Notes: generated by a model not told the origin, from the sequence alone. DNA of 64,000 nucleotides from JABDEZ01 sp965276955 (GCA_965276955.1 CBDIBP010000020.1:62001-126000); one strand, 5' to 3'; counted from the first letter of the stretch, positions 26,550 to 36,452 are shown. Made by a program: numbers and translations.

Positions 26550-27716
26550 ATGGCACACCCCATAACAGAAGCGATACGTATACAAACCGAACGGACAAAC
26601 GAAATGGAACATGCTACGCCTATGTTCCTTACCAGCAGCTTTTGCTTTGACAATGCCGAGGATATGCGTGCCGCCTTTGCAGACGAAACGGACGATAATA
26701 TTTACAGCCGTTTCAGCAACCCTAACGTAAAAGAATTCACAGATAAAATGTGTGCGCTGGAAGGCGCAGAGGCGGGCTATGCAACAGCGTCGGGCATGAG
26801 TGCGGTCTTTGCTTCGTTCATGGCATTTCTGAAAGCGGGAGACCATTTGCTTTCCTGCAATTCCATATTTGGAAGCACGCATACCATCATCACCAAGTAC
26901 CTGGGCAAGTATGGCATAGAGTATAGTTATGTAGCCGCCGATGAACCTGATACCTGGGAGGCAGCCATAAAGCCTAATACCAAAATGATATACCTGGAAA
27001 CGCCCACTAACCCGGGGCTGGATATCATAGACCTGGAATTTGCTGGCAAGCTGGCAAAAAAACACAACCTGCTGCTGAATGTAGACAATTGCTTTGCTAC
27101 ACCTATAGGTCAGCGTCCTATAGAATATGGCGCCGACCTGGTAGTACACTCTGCCACCAAGTGGATAGATGGACAAGGACGGGTGCTGGGCGGCGTAGTA
27201 GTGGGCCGTAAGGACCTGATAAAAGACCTCTATCTGTTTTGCCGCAGCACGGGCCCTGCCCTATCGCCATTTAATGCATGGGTGCTGAGCAAGAGCCTGG
27301 AGACGCTGGATGTGCGCATGGAGCGCCACGCAGGCAACGCTCTACACATAGCGCAACAACTGGAAAAACACGAGCAGATAAACTGGCTGAGGTACCCCTT
27401 CCTGCCATCGCACCCGCAATATGAGATAGCACGCAAACAAATGGGGAGTGGGGGTGGTGTGCTTTGCTTTGAACTGAAGGGTGGGCTTGAAGCCGGAAAG
27501 AAATTCTTAAATGGCCTGAAGATGCTTTCCATGACCGCCAACCTGGGCGATACCCGCAGCATAGCATCGCACCCGGCCAGCACCACACACGCTAAACTTA
27601 CCGAGATGGAGCGCCTGTCTGTGAACATCACCAACGGTCTCATCCGCATATCTGTAGGGCTGGAACACAAAGATGATATACTGGCCGATATACTACAGGC
27701 ATTGGGATCAATTTGA
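26550..27716 (+). CDS. metZ: O-succinylhomoserine sulfhydrylase-type PLP enzyme
   Basis: The 388-residue product is a Cys/Met-metabolism PLP enzyme (PF01053). Marks include Y-S-R-F-S-N-P-N-V, the cofactor-stacking segment A-T-A-S-G-M-S-A-V, E-T-P-T-N-P-G-L-D-I, V-D-N-C-F-A-T-P and the Schiff-base Lys204 in H-S-A-T-K-W-I-D-G-Q-G-R. The sequence S-A-T-K-W-I-D-G-Q-G-R is the form seen in O-succinylhomoserine sulfhydrylases (MetZ), which make homocysteine directly from sulfide; cystathionine gamma-synthase usually has Y-I-N-G-H. Assignment within the family is by motif only. It is a single-gene unit. Confidence 0.85.
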   Translation: MAHPITEAIRIQTERTNEMEHATPMFLTSSFCFDNAEDMRAAFADETDDNIYSRFSNPNVKEFTDKMCALEGAEAGYATASGMSAVFASFMAFLKAGDHLLSCNSIFGSTHTIITKYLGKYGIEYSYVAADEPDTWEAAIKPNTKMIYLETPTNPGLDIIDLEFAGKLAKKHNLLLNVDNCFATPIGQRPIEYGADLVVHSATKWIDGQGRVLGGVVVGRKDLIKDLYLFCRSTGPALSPFNAWVLSKSLETLDVRMERHAGNALHIAQQLEKHEQINWLRYPFLPSHPQYEIARKQMGSGGGVLCFELKGGLEAGKKFLNGLKMLSMTANLGDTRSIASHPASTTHAKLTEMERLSVNITNGLIRISVGLEHKDDILADILQALGSI

Positions 27717-27739
27717 TAGCAAAAAATACAGCAACCAAA

Positions 27740-27773
27740 TTAAGAAAGGGGCCATTAGTGGCCCCTTTCTTAA
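27740..27773. terminator. bidirectional terminator between convergent genes
   Basis: A perfect 15-bp stem (27740-27754 with 27759-27773; core AAAGGGGCC) and a 4-base loop lie between the sulfhydrylase and the convergent BNR protein. AT-rich ends on both sides allow function on both strands. Confidence 0.85.
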
Positions 27774-27794
27774 TTCTATCTTAGTAATGCTATC

Positions 27795-30425
27795 TTAATA
27801 AATAACTACGCGTTGCCGAGCCAATGCACTGCCAGTGGAGACCTCAAAAATATAGATGCCTGGCTTAAGTCCTTTTGCGCTTACAGGCAACAGGCCATCG
27901 TTAAATAAGTTTGTGGTATTCCACACTACGCTGCCATTGCTGCTTATCAGCCTTACACTTACCTTTTTATTTATGAACGCTTTATCGTTAGTAGATACCG
28001 TAAAGTCACCATAGTTAGGATCAGGGTATATGGCCAGTACGTTCGCAGCATAAGGTATTACAGATACACCCAAATTAGGCATGGTATCTATCCGTGGTGT
28101 TTTCCACATACCCCTGCCAAATGTAGCTGCCCATATCTCACCGGAGGTATAGTTGATATTCAGATCTTCGATGACCACATTAGGCAGACCGGTATTGTAT
28201 AACATCCATTTTGCGCGGGTAGAGTCGTAGTAATAAACTCCTACCTCAGCCCCTATATAAACAGTACCATTTGAGGAATCAATAGTAAGGCAATTGATAG
28301 GTATATTAGGAAGCTGCCCGTTAAATAAGGTCCATAAATTATTGGCAAAAGAATGCCTGGCCACCTTATTTAATGTATACCCGCTGAAGGTAGCCCACAG
28401 TATGTTTTGATCTTTAGGGTCGGCAACAATGTCTGATATATTACCTCCTGCACCACCCATGCTCATTACTGCCCAGGTATTACCGCCGTCCTTTGTATAA
28501 TGTATGCTATTGTTTACAAGCGCATATATATAAGATGTATTAGCCGGAGAAACCACCACCCTGTCTATAGTATTGCCATTACTTAATACCGGCGATATAG
28601 CAGACCAGCCATTACCCTGGCTTATGGATTGGTATATTTTATCATACCCTGCATATATTGTTGTGGGCACAATGGGGTCAAGAATAAAAGGTGTCACCCA
28701 TGACCCGGTAGGTGCCGGGCTGGATATATTGTTAGAAATATTGTTCATAGCCACACCGCCATTGAAAGTTACATTCAGATCACCATTCTGGCTTTCGGCA
28801 TAAAACACCTGGGGGTTTGTATAGTCCATTTGCACCTGCATGCCATCGCCGCCAAGCACATTGCGTGCATAGCTTTGGCCACCGGTCACTTTCATACACC
28901 CATCATCCTGCGCCCCACCAAGCACATATGTTGCTACATTGCTTACAGCACCTCTATAGTACTGGGTAATGCCTAATCCTGTAGTCAGGTCGGTCCACAA
29001 TGTGCTTCCAGGGCTGGTAGTAGTATATATCCCCCCATCATTGCACTCATACATCCTGTCTGGGGCAATGGGGTTGAATGCAAGAAAATGTTTATCAGCA
29101 TGTAGTGTGGCAATGCCGGGCAAACTGGTATACCATTGGTTTACTATATGCCAGGTCTTACCGCCATCGTTCGATCCCCATGTGTTCACACCACCTGCAT
29201 ACAAAGATGTGGTGTCATTAGGATTCATGGTAAGTGATAGCGTGTACCAGCCTTGCCCTGTACAGTCTGTAGTAGGCAGTGAGAAGGTGAAGCCCAGTAT
29301 GTTATTTGCACAGTTGTTCGCTGCACCATCGCAAATAAGTGAAAAGGTTTTGCCAGTATCTGAAGAAGAGTAGATACCTACCAGGCCATATGTATTTGTG
29401 GCTGCTGCGATAGCCTTAACAATTTTAGGGTTGGCCTTTGTAACAGCGAGGGTTATCCTGGTGGCGCCTATGATAGATGTAACAGTTTGCCATGTGGCTC
29501 CACCATCAGCAGAGCGGTAGATCTCATTGCTACTACCAACATGTGCACCGGCAGCATAGACCACATTGGTATCGTAAACATTATAAAGCACTTGTTTAAA
29601 GTTGCCTGTAAATACATTCGTCCAGGTAGCACCAGCATTCAAGGAGCGGAATATGCCCGATGTTGTTGCAACTATAACGGTATTGGTATCTTTCTGGTTC
29701 ACAACTATTGATGGTGTCTGTACCATCACGCTGCTGGCAAATACGAGTCCTGTTGCATTCCAGGTACTACCCCCATCTACAGATTTAAGCACACCTACTG
29801 AATAAGTATCACCGCCATCTCCATCGCCCGGACATAGATAAATAGTGTTCCCATTCAAAGGATTGAAAGCAATTGCAGATATGCCCAAAATAGGTAAGTT
29901 ACCTGACAGTGAAGCCCATGTGCTTCCATTGTCAGTAGACTTCCATACCCCACCGCCGGCGCTGCCTGCCAGTATGGTATTAGAATCTGTTGGGTGGAAT
30001 GCTACTGTATTGACACGGCCTACGCCATTGTACCCGCCAGTAGACGCAGACGGCCCCTGAAACGACCAATTTGATACGCTGTTACCAGAAGTGGTCTTTG
30101 CCAGTTTGCTCAGGCTATTTTCTCTTTGGGTATATGCCTGCCATTCTTCCCATGTTTTTACGGGCGATACCAGGTATCCATCCGCATCCGTGTGGTTTTG
30201 CCAATACCATTTCCACCTGTCGAAATGATAGTTCTTATCTTCCCGCTCCGGCGCATCTTTATCGTTATCTTTATCATCATTACTTGCTGGCAAAGGATGA
30301 GCCTGGTAGTAAGTGATGATATCTTGTAGCTTCACAGGACCATTAGCCTGTCCGGTAAGCCATGGCTGGGCTACTGCACCGGAAATAGAAAACAAAGTAG
30401 CTATATATACTATTATCTTTTTCAT
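27795..30425 (-). CDS. BNR/sialidase-type repeat protein with T9SS type A sorting domain
   Basis: The 876-residue product has a signal peptide (MKKIIVYIATLFSISGAVAQ), an N-terminal acidic region (D-D-K-D-N-D-K-D), and then a large beta-propeller region with repeated VPS10/BNR marks: G-G-V-W-K-S-T-D-N-G-S-T-W, V-L-K-S-V-D-G-G-S-T-W, I-Y-R-S-A-D-G-G-A-T-W and W-G-S-N-D-G-G-K-T-W. The last 80 residues are a type A T9SS sorting domain (L-A-I-Y-P-D-P-N-Y-G-D-F-T-V, L-K-P-G-I-Y-I-F-E-V). It is exported to the cell surface. Catalytic sialidase residues are not evident, so binding or structural roles are as likely. It is the third gene of an operon begun by the S46 peptidase. Confidence 0.88.
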   Translation of the reverse strand: MKKIIVYIATLFSISGAVAQPWLTGQANGPVKLQDIITYYQAHPLPASNDDKDNDKDAPEREDKNYHFDRWKWYWQNHTDADGYLVSPVKTWEEWQAYTQRENSLSKLAKTTSGNSVSNWSFQGPSASTGGYNGVGRVNTVAFHPTDSNTILAGSAGGGVWKSTDNGSTWASLSGNLPILGISAIAFNPLNGNTIYLCPGDGDGGDTYSVGVLKSVDGGSTWNATGLVFASSVMVQTPSIVVNQKDTNTVIVATTSGIFRSLNAGATWTNVFTGNFKQVLYNVYDTNVVYAAGAHVGSSNEIYRSADGGATWQTVTSIIGATRITLAVTKANPKIVKAIAAATNTYGLVGIYSSSDTGKTFSLICDGAANNCANNILGFTFSLPTTDCTGQGWYTLSLTMNPNDTTSLYAGGVNTWGSNDGGKTWHIVNQWYTSLPGIATLHADKHFLAFNPIAPDRMYECNDGGIYTTTSPGSTLWTDLTTGLGITQYYRGAVSNVATYVLGGAQDDGCMKVTGGQSYARNVLGGDGMQVQMDYTNPQVFYAESQNGDLNVTFNGGVAMNNISNNISSPAPTGSWVTPFILDPIVPTTIYAGYDKIYQSISQGNGWSAISPVLSNGNTIDRVVVSPANTSYIYALVNNSIHYTKDGGNTWAVMSMGGAGGNISDIVADPKDQNILWATFSGYTLNKVARHSFANNLWTLFNGQLPNIPINCLTIDSSNGTVYIGAEVGVYYYDSTRAKWMLYNTGLPNVVIEDLNINYTSGEIWAATFGRGMWKTPRIDTMPNLGVSVIPYAANVLAIYPDPNYGDFTVSTNDKAFINKKVSVRLISSNGSVVWNTTNLFNDGLLPVSAKGLKPGIYIFEVSTGSALARQRVVIY

Positions 30426-30434
30426 TCAGTTTTA

Positions 30435-30926
30435 TTAAGGCATTATAATATCTGGCTTTTGCGTTAGCTTTTTAAAAGCGTAGTAGTGCCAGCCTGTATT
30501 GGTAGTTTTAAAAAAAAGTGTGTTCACTGCCGATCCCGGTATCTCCACCGGAATGGGGAACCGCCCACCGGTAATAGGTATCAGTTCCAGAGTATCTCCT
30601 TTATGGATATTAGCGGTAAGGCCCGCAGCATCAGGTATATAGTTACCGTCTTGCTTTGCCTTATGCACCTTTTGCATGGTGCAGGATAACCATCCATTCT
30701 GGCCACGCCAAAAAAATGATGCAGGTGCAGCTTTCTCTTTCCATATCACTATAAAATGATAGTTGGTAGATATCCCGCTTTCCCTTCTGCCGGGCAATAT
30801 GCGCTGTGCCGTACTTTCAAGGACGCCTATCCAAGTCTTACCTTGTTTTACTCCCGACACACCCTGCGCCGCCGCACCCATGTGCAACATAACAACAATA
30901 GCAAATGATATAATGATACGAACCAT
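30435..30926 (-). CDS. secreted protein of unknown function
   Basis: Starting at 30926 gives 163 residues with a signal peptide (MVRIIISFAIVVMLHMGAAAQ); an upstream ATG at 30938 adds four residues. The mature part has a W-K-E-K, W-R-G-Q-N-G-W segment and no domain I recognise. It sits between the S46 peptidase (30 bp upstream) and the BNR T9SS protein (9 bp downstream), all on the minus strand, so it is almost surely part of one transcript with them. Confidence 0.68.
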   Translation of the reverse strand: MVRIIISFAIVVMLHMGAAAQGVSGVKQGKTWIGVLESTAQRILPGRRESGISTNYHFIVIWKEKAAPASFFWRGQNGWLSCTMQKVHKAKQDGNYIPDAAGLTANIHKGDTLELIPITGGRFPIPVEIPGSAVNTLFFKTTNTGWHYYAFKKLTQKPDIIMP

Positions 30927-30956
30927 GTAGTATAGCAAATATATGGAAAAACCAGA

Positions 30957-33128
30957 TCATTTAACTATTTGCATCTCTTTTAACAACCAGCCCGCACCGC
31001 CAAATTTCTCTACTATGAACAGGGTATACCTGATATCAAGAGATATATTACGGCACACCCCAGGATCAAAATACAGGTCGCTCATAGTACCTTCCCATGG
31101 CCGGTCAAAGTTAGTGCCTATCAGCTCCCCCCTTGCGTTCAGCACTGGGCTGCCAGAATTGCCACCAGATGTATGGTTATCTGCAATAAAAGCCACCGGC
31201 ACTGTACCCTTCACCGCCCATCGCCCATAATTATGCGTGGCATGCAGTTCTTTTAGCTTTGCAGGCACTCTGAATATATCTACATTAGGGTCATCGAGTG
31301 CTACTACCTGGTCCAGGTTCGTTTGGTAAGAGTATCCTGCAGGGCCATCTGGATCTAACCCTTTTACTTTACCATAAGCCAGTCTCAATGTAAGGTTGGC
31401 GTCTGGGTAAAAATGTTTGAACTGATCTTTTTGCATCTGGCATTTCATATATAGCCTATTGAGGTAGGCCATGTGTTCATTATAGTTTGCCATCACATCT
31501 GATGCACTTTTGTAAGCACCATTTATGGCTGTATACAATTGCCAGGCGGGGTCAGCCAGCAGGCGTGCAGTATCGTCAGCTGTTGCGTTGCTGGCAAAGG
31601 TCTTCAGCTTTTCCTCATCAGCAAATAAAGATATATTATACACGTCGTTGGCCCACTTACCATAGTCTTCGCCATGGTTCTCATATTGCTCCTTAAAGTA
31701 ATAGGGAATGGTACGCGGGCAATGCTGAAAATATATAGGCATCAGTATATTGAACACATTCTTGTCGGTTTGCAGGTCATAATTTTTATAGTACCCGTGT
31801 GTTGCCGCGCATAGCTTTTGCAAAGTATCGCGCATAGCCTGCTGGCCCGGTACGGCCCTGAAACAAGCCATCAGCCTGCCCGCTAAAGCCCCTTGGGGCA
31901 CCAGCTCTATACCATATATGCACTCCTGTATATACTCCTGTGTTTTAAGCGCGCTGTCTGCCACCGTTGTGTTTATCAGCATGTTGGTAAGCAGTTCTTT
32001 AGCATAGGGGTAGGCAGAGTCGTTCGCAATAGCCCACTGTTCAAAACCGCGCTCATACTTTTCTTTATTTTCTACAACATGGTTCATCTCCAGGCCACGC
32101 AGTTCTCCCTGCCATTTTTTCCATCCATTGGCTACCCCAGCCCTTTTTGAGGTGTACTTTAAGAACACATCGCGCGAGGCGGTCATGTTCTTGTCCCAAG
32201 ATGCCAGTTTTTGTGTGCGCACAGCTATACGTATAGGGTCTGATATAGTGCTTATATCATTCAGTTGGGCCGATGAGATGTATTCTTTGGTGGTACCGGG
32301 GAAGCCATACACCATAGTAAAGTCGCCTTCTTTATACCCCGAAGCATTGATCTTGAAAAAAGCTTCTGTATGGTATGGTTTGTTGCCTGGTGCATAGGCG
32401 GCAGGCTTATTGTTAGCCCCGGCATATATACGGAACATGCTAAAATCGCCTGTGTGGCGGGGCCAAACCCAGTTCTCCGCATCGCCACCAAAATAACCTA
32501 TACCATTGGGTGGAAAACCCACCAGGCGTATGTCTTTAAAGGTCTCTGTGTAGGATACCCAATACTGGTTACCCTCGTAATATGGCTTTATGCTGGCATC
32601 CAGCCCTGACCTCTTACTTAACTTTCCTTCCAAATACTTGATGCGTGCTGCCACAATATCGGCTCTCAGCCTCCCCTTCAGGGTATCGCGCATACCGTAG
32701 AGTATCTTATCTGTTACATTTTCCATTTTTCTGATGAATGTGACCGTAAGACCGGGACAAGGTAATTCCCCCGCATTATTTGCGGCCCAGAACCCATTGG
32801 CAAAATAATCGTTGAGCGTAGTGCTGAGACCCTGTACACTGCTGTAGCCGCAATGGTGGTTGGTAAGGATAAGCCCTTTTGAAGAGATGACCTCCGCGGT
32901 GCAGCCCCGGCCAAAGAGCACTACAGCATTGTTAAGACCGGTACCATTCTCATTATAAATTTTACTCACAGGTATCTGCAGCCCGGCGGCTATCATATCA
33001 GCTTCCTGTTGTTTCAGCAGGGGCGGCAGCCACATACCATCTTTAGCATTGGCAACAGATGTTATGAAAGCTGAAAAAAATAAAATAGCTTTAACAAATG
33101 AAGCAGTTCGGAATACCTTTAGAGACAT
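30957..33128 (-). CDS. S46-family dipeptidyl peptidase (DPP11-like)
   Basis: The 723-residue product is a complete S46 peptidase (PF10459) with a signal peptide (about 1-28). The catalytic histidine lies in T-N-H-H-C-G-Y (89-95) and the serine is Ser658 in G-N-S-G-S-P. Eighteen residues after the serine is Arg676 in N-F-D-R-P-W-E-G; the same spacing separates Ser655 and Arg673 in P. gingivalis DPP11, where this arginine sets specificity for Asp/Glu at P1 (Gly in DPP7). It is periplasmic and releases dipeptides from oligopeptide N termini. First gene of a three-gene operon. Confidence 0.92.
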   Translation of the reverse strand: MSLKVFRTASFVKAILFFSAFITSVANAKDGMWLPPLLKQQEADMIAAGLQIPVSKIYNENGTGLNNAVVLFGRGCTAEVISSKGLILTNHHCGYSSVQGLSTTLNDYFANGFWAANNAGELPCPGLTVTFIRKMENVTDKILYGMRDTLKGRLRADIVAARIKYLEGKLSKRSGLDASIKPYYEGNQYWVSYTETFKDIRLVGFPPNGIGYFGGDAENWVWPRHTGDFSMFRIYAGANNKPAAYAPGNKPYHTEAFFKINASGYKEGDFTMVYGFPGTTKEYISSAQLNDISTISDPIRIAVRTQKLASWDKNMTASRDVFLKYTSKRAGVANGWKKWQGELRGLEMNHVVENKEKYERGFEQWAIANDSAYPYAKELLTNMLINTTVADSALKTQEYIQECIYGIELVPQGALAGRLMACFRAVPGQQAMRDTLQKLCAATHGYYKNYDLQTDKNVFNILMPIYFQHCPRTIPYYFKEQYENHGEDYGKWANDVYNISLFADEEKLKTFASNATADDTARLLADPAWQLYTAINGAYKSASDVMANYNEHMAYLNRLYMKCQMQKDQFKHFYPDANLTLRLAYGKVKGLDPDGPAGYSYQTNLDQVVALDDPNVDIFRVPAKLKELHATHNYGRWAVKGTVPVAFIADNHTSGGNSGSPVLNARGELIGTNFDRPWEGTMSDLYFDPGVCRNISLDIRYTLFIVEKFGGAGWLLKEMQIVK

Positions 33129-33227
33129 AATTGTTGTTTTTCAGGAAATAAATTTACCGTTTTGCTATAAAAGTTTTGATTGAATTATTATATTAGCCCA
33201 ATATAAAGTGAAATTCTTTTCAGGAAT

Positions 33228-35306
33228 ATGAAAAAATGCCTACTTCTTGCAGCGCTTCTAATAGTGTCACAAATACAATTAAGGGCTCAACAGCAAAGCC
33301 TGTTTAATGTATCGTCAGATACTGTATGCGTGAAACAGCTCATTACGCTAACGAGCAATATAACAGGTTCTACATACTACTGGGGTTTCTGCTCCGGCTA
33401 TATACCAAACACCCCTACCGGACTGAACCTGGGCAGCACTTTTTCATTTAACGCTCCCAGCGCTATAGACATTGTAAAAGATGTAGATAGCAATTATTAC
33501 GGGTTCGTGATCAATAGAGGTTCTAAAGAATTTTTGCGCCTTAACTACGGCAGAAGCCTTGCAAATGTGCCTACAGTTACTAACTATGGCAGTTTCAATG
33601 GTGTTTTACCAGATTCGCCTGCTACGCTGTACATTGTTAGAGATAACATATTTAACAACTGCTATGTATTTGTTGCCGGTGGAGATACCATTACAAATTC
33701 AGCACTGGCACGTATAGATTTCCATAGTTCATACGGCAACTCCACACCAAACATTGTGAACTTTGGTAACCTGGAGAACAAGCTGAATGGCCCAAGAGGC
33801 CTATTCGTAGGGTATGATGCTAATTTGGGCCGCTGGTATGGATACTGTGTGAACCACCAGTCAAGTACCTTAGTGCGTATCGATTTTGACCTAAGCATCA
33901 CCAACACCCCGTTGCAATATGACCTGGGCAATCCAGGCGGTGGTTCATTAAATGCGCCAAGCGACATGGTAGTTAAACAGGACAATGGCGTGTGGTTCTT
34001 TTATGTCCTCAACCAAGGCAATAATGGCATGTCGAGAATAGACTTCGGCAGCACTTTGAACAATCTGACACCTACTGGTAATATACTATCAATAAGCGGA
34101 GACCTGCTGGATAACCCAACATCACTGTCACTCACGCAAGATTGCGGTAACTACCACTTCTTTGTTACTGGCACAGATAACATTACATTGGGTAGTGCAT
34201 TGACACGCTTAGATATGAGCGATCCCACAGTCAATACATTATTTAGCGTCAACTTAAAGAATATAGGCCAGGAGAATCAGTCTACATCAATATCCACCAT
34301 CATCAGGGATTACGATAACCTGTATGCTTACATTACGAACGCGGGTGACAATTCACTTACACGTATCACGTTCCCAACATGTACTAATTCCTCTATACAC
34401 TCGTCTTCTTCTAAAACACCGCCTTCATTCTCTTACAACGATACTACCAACGGACCTGTTACCTACAACATATACTTTGCTGTAGACGAGGGCTTGCCTA
34501 CACAACAGGTGGCCTGCCAAACCATAACAGTGTATCCTTATCCTAAGATATTCTTGTTCCCAAGCGATACCAGCATCTGCCAGGGCGATACAATAAACTT
34601 ACGCGTTATTTCTGCCGATGCCAACACTTTTAGATGGTCGCCTTTGTACAATATATCTGACAGTGTAGGTACTTCTGTAAAAGCATGGCCAAGGTACTCT
34701 TTGCCTTACAACCTGGAGATACCATATGCTAATGGTTGTATAGTGGATACATTCGTTAATGTACATGTAAAGCAAGTAGTAGCTGATGCAGGTCCTGACC
34801 GCCAGATATCTGATGGTGCAAAGACAATATTAGGTGGTCCTAATACATCTGTTGGCACAGGGTATGTATACTCATGGGCACCTAATCAATTCATAGACAA
34901 TGTAACGGTGACCAACCCCGTAGCGAACCCGGCATACGACTTTACCTACTACCTGAATGTAGCAATAACACTTAACGATTCTGTTACCTGCCAGGCAAGC
35001 GATACCGTCATCGTTCACGTAGGTTGCGATGAGATCCACCTGCCCAATGCTTTCTTACCTAAAAGCAGCAATAGCACTACCAACACATTTAAGATCCTGA
35101 ACAGGGAGATCGTAAAACTGGACTACTTCCGCATATTCGACAGATGGGGTAATAAAGTGTTCGAAACCTCTGACCCTACACAGGGATGGGATGGCCAGGA
35201 AAATGGCACAGATGCCCTTATGGGTGTATACGTTTGGGAGATACAGGGTTACTGCACAACCGGTCAGCGATATACAAGATCGGGCAATGTGACCTTACTG
35301 CGATAG
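33228..35306 (+). CDS. T9SS type B sorting domain protein with beta-propeller-like repeats
   Basis: The 692-residue product has a signal peptide (MKKCLLLAALLIVSQIQLRAQ). From about 80 to 390 there are repeated units of about 55 residues resembling an NHL-type propeller, with marks like L-A-R-I-D-F, L-V-R-I-D-F-D, M-S-R-I-D-F-G and L-T-R-L-D-M. A PKD-like part follows (V-V-A-D-A-G-P-D-R-Q-I-S-D-G), and the end is a gliding-motility-type C-terminal domain (H-L-P-N-A-F-L-P, F-R-I-F-D-R-W-G-N-K-V-F, G-W-D-G-Q, G-V-Y-V-W-E-I). That domain is the type B T9SS signal, whose cargo normally needs a PorP/SprF partner. No such partner is adjacent. Confidence 0.88.
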   Translation: MKKCLLLAALLIVSQIQLRAQQQSLFNVSSDTVCVKQLITLTSNITGSTYYWGFCSGYIPNTPTGLNLGSTFSFNAPSAIDIVKDVDSNYYGFVINRGSKEFLRLNYGRSLANVPTVTNYGSFNGVLPDSPATLYIVRDNIFNNCYVFVAGGDTITNSALARIDFHSSYGNSTPNIVNFGNLENKLNGPRGLFVGYDANLGRWYGYCVNHQSSTLVRIDFDLSITNTPLQYDLGNPGGGSLNAPSDMVVKQDNGVWFFYVLNQGNNGMSRIDFGSTLNNLTPTGNILSISGDLLDNPTSLSLTQDCGNYHFFVTGTDNITLGSALTRLDMSDPTVNTLFSVNLKNIGQENQSTSISTIIRDYDNLYAYITNAGDNSLTRITFPTCTNSSIHSSSSKTPPSFSYNDTTNGPVTYNIYFAVDEGLPTQQVACQTITVYPYPKIFLFPSDTSICQGDTINLRVISADANTFRWSPLYNISDSVGTSVKAWPRYSLPYNLEIPYANGCIVDTFVNVHVKQVVADAGPDRQISDGAKTILGGPNTSVGTGYVYSWAPNQFIDNVTVTNPVANPAYDFTYYLNVAITLNDSVTCQASDTVIVHVGCDEIHLPNAFLPKSSNSTTNTFKILNREIVKLDYFRIFDRWGNKVFETSDPTQGWDGQENGTDALMGVYVWEIQGYCTTGQRYTRSGNVTLLR

Positions 35307-35346
35307 CATTGGTTAAAATGAACACTCAAAGAAACATTTGCAGATA

Positions 35347-35643
35347 ATGGCGGCTTTTTTATTCCAGATAGACCTTCCGGAAATAACTGAAGAGATAGCT
35401 GCCATTATACCAGACCATCGAGATCATATCAATAAATTATTTGAGGATGGGCGTATGCTATCTTACAGCGTATCCCAACACCGAAGCCTTATATGGTGCG
35501 TTATAGCATCTGAGGACGAACAGGAATCGATGCAGATAGTGTTGCAATTTCCACTATATCCTTACTTTACTGATATAGTGTGCCACCCGCTTCTGTTTCA
35601 CAATGCTTTGTCTACCGCCTTACCGGGTATATCACTGAATTAA
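35347..35643 (+). CDS. small protein, YciI/muconolactone-isomerase-like fold
   Basis: The ATG at 35347 is chosen over a TTG at 35338. The 98-residue product is soluble and resembles small dimeric alpha-beta-barrel proteins such as muconolactone isomerase and YciI: an F-L-F-Q-I-D-L strand, an I-P-D-H-R-D-H-I-N-K-L-F helix, an S-L-I-W-C-V-I-A-S strand and a F-P-L-Y-P-Y-F-T-D-I end. The similarity is by eye only. It lies 40 bp after the type B T9SS protein and is followed by a strong terminator. Confidence 0.6.
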   Translation: MAAFLFQIDLPEITEEIAAIIPDHRDHINKLFEDGRMLSYSVSQHRSLIWCVIASEDEQESMQIVLQFPLYPYFTDIVCHPLLFHNALSTALPGISLN

Positions 35644-35653
35644 AAGAACTTTG

Positions 35654-35693
35654 AAAGTTAATTGGCTGCCGCTGAAAGCAGCCAGTTAACTTT
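35654..35693 (+). terminator. terminator after the YciI-like gene
   Basis: A 16-bp stem (35654-35669 with 35678-35693, one wobble; core GGCTGC/GCAGCC) ends in a T run. Confidence 0.88.
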
Positions 35694-35820
35694 TTATGGA
35701 ATTGTTGTATAACAATGAATTGAAAAGACTTATTTTATGATAGGCAAACACAATAAGACCACGCAGTTAGATCAGCATTAAAAACCGATATTTGCATAAC
35801 TAAAAAAATAGGAAAAGATC

Positions 35821-36378
35821 ATGAGCAATTTTGTTACAGTTGGGAGTAAATTTCCTGAGTTCCGGAAAAAAGCAGTAGTTTCTTTGGAAAAAGGGAAAGA
35901 ATTTAAAGACATAAGTAATGAGGATATAGCCGGTAAATGGGCTGTGATGTTTTGGTGGCCGAAGGATTTTACTTTTATCTGTCCTACCGAAATAGCAGAA
36001 TTCAACAATAATTTCAACAATTTTGATGACCGTGATACTGTTTTGCTGGGTGCATCTACAGACAATGAATTTGTACACCATGCATGGCGTGTGAACCACA
36101 AGGACCTTACAGACCTGAAGTTCCCCATGATAGCAGATACCTCTAAGAGCCTTGCTGACGCATTGGGTATTCTTACCAACGATGATGAAAAAGTTGCCTA
36201 TCGCGCTACTTATATTATAGACAATGAAGGTATCGTACGCTGGGTATCTATAAACGACCTGAGTGTGGGCCGTAATGTAGCCGAAGTATTGCGTGTACTT
36301 GATGCACTGCAAACAGATGAGCTTTGCCCTTGCAACTGGAGCAAAGGTGAAGAAACAATTACCGCAGCAGTAGGTTAA
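35821..36378 (+). CDS. peroxiredoxin (AhpC/Prx type)
   Basis: The 185-residue product is a peroxiredoxin with the peroxidatic Cys54 in F-T-F-I-C-P-T-E, preceded by F-W-W-P-K-D. The C terminus has two cysteines, Cys169 and Cys171, in D-E-L-C-P-C-N-W, either of which can act as the resolving cysteine. It reduces hydrogen peroxide and organic peroxides in the cytoplasm. The next gene encodes an AhpD-like protein with a CxxC, so the pair resembles mycobacterial AhpC-AhpD, in which AhpD recharges AhpC. A terminator between the two suggests partial read-through or separate control. Confidence 0.9.
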   Translation: MSNFVTVGSKFPEFRKKAVVSLEKGKEFKDISNEDIAGKWAVMFWWPKDFTFICPTEIAEFNNNFNNFDDRDTVLLGASTDNEFVHHAWRVNHKDLTDLKFPMIADTSKSLADALGILTNDDEKVAYRATYIIDNEGIVRWVSINDLSVGRNVAEVLRVLDALQTDELCPCNWSKGEETITAAVG

Positions 36379-36401
36379 TGAACATTATTATTACACATTC
36401 C

Positions 36402-36438
36402 AAAGCCACTCCTTATTACAAATGGGGTGGCTTTTTTT
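36402..36438 (+). terminator. terminator after the peroxiredoxin gene
   Basis: AAAGCCACTCC (36402-36412) pairs with GGGGTGGCTTT (36424-36434), one mismatch, followed by TTTT. Confidence 0.75.
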
Positions 36439-36452
36439 AAAATACGATCTAT

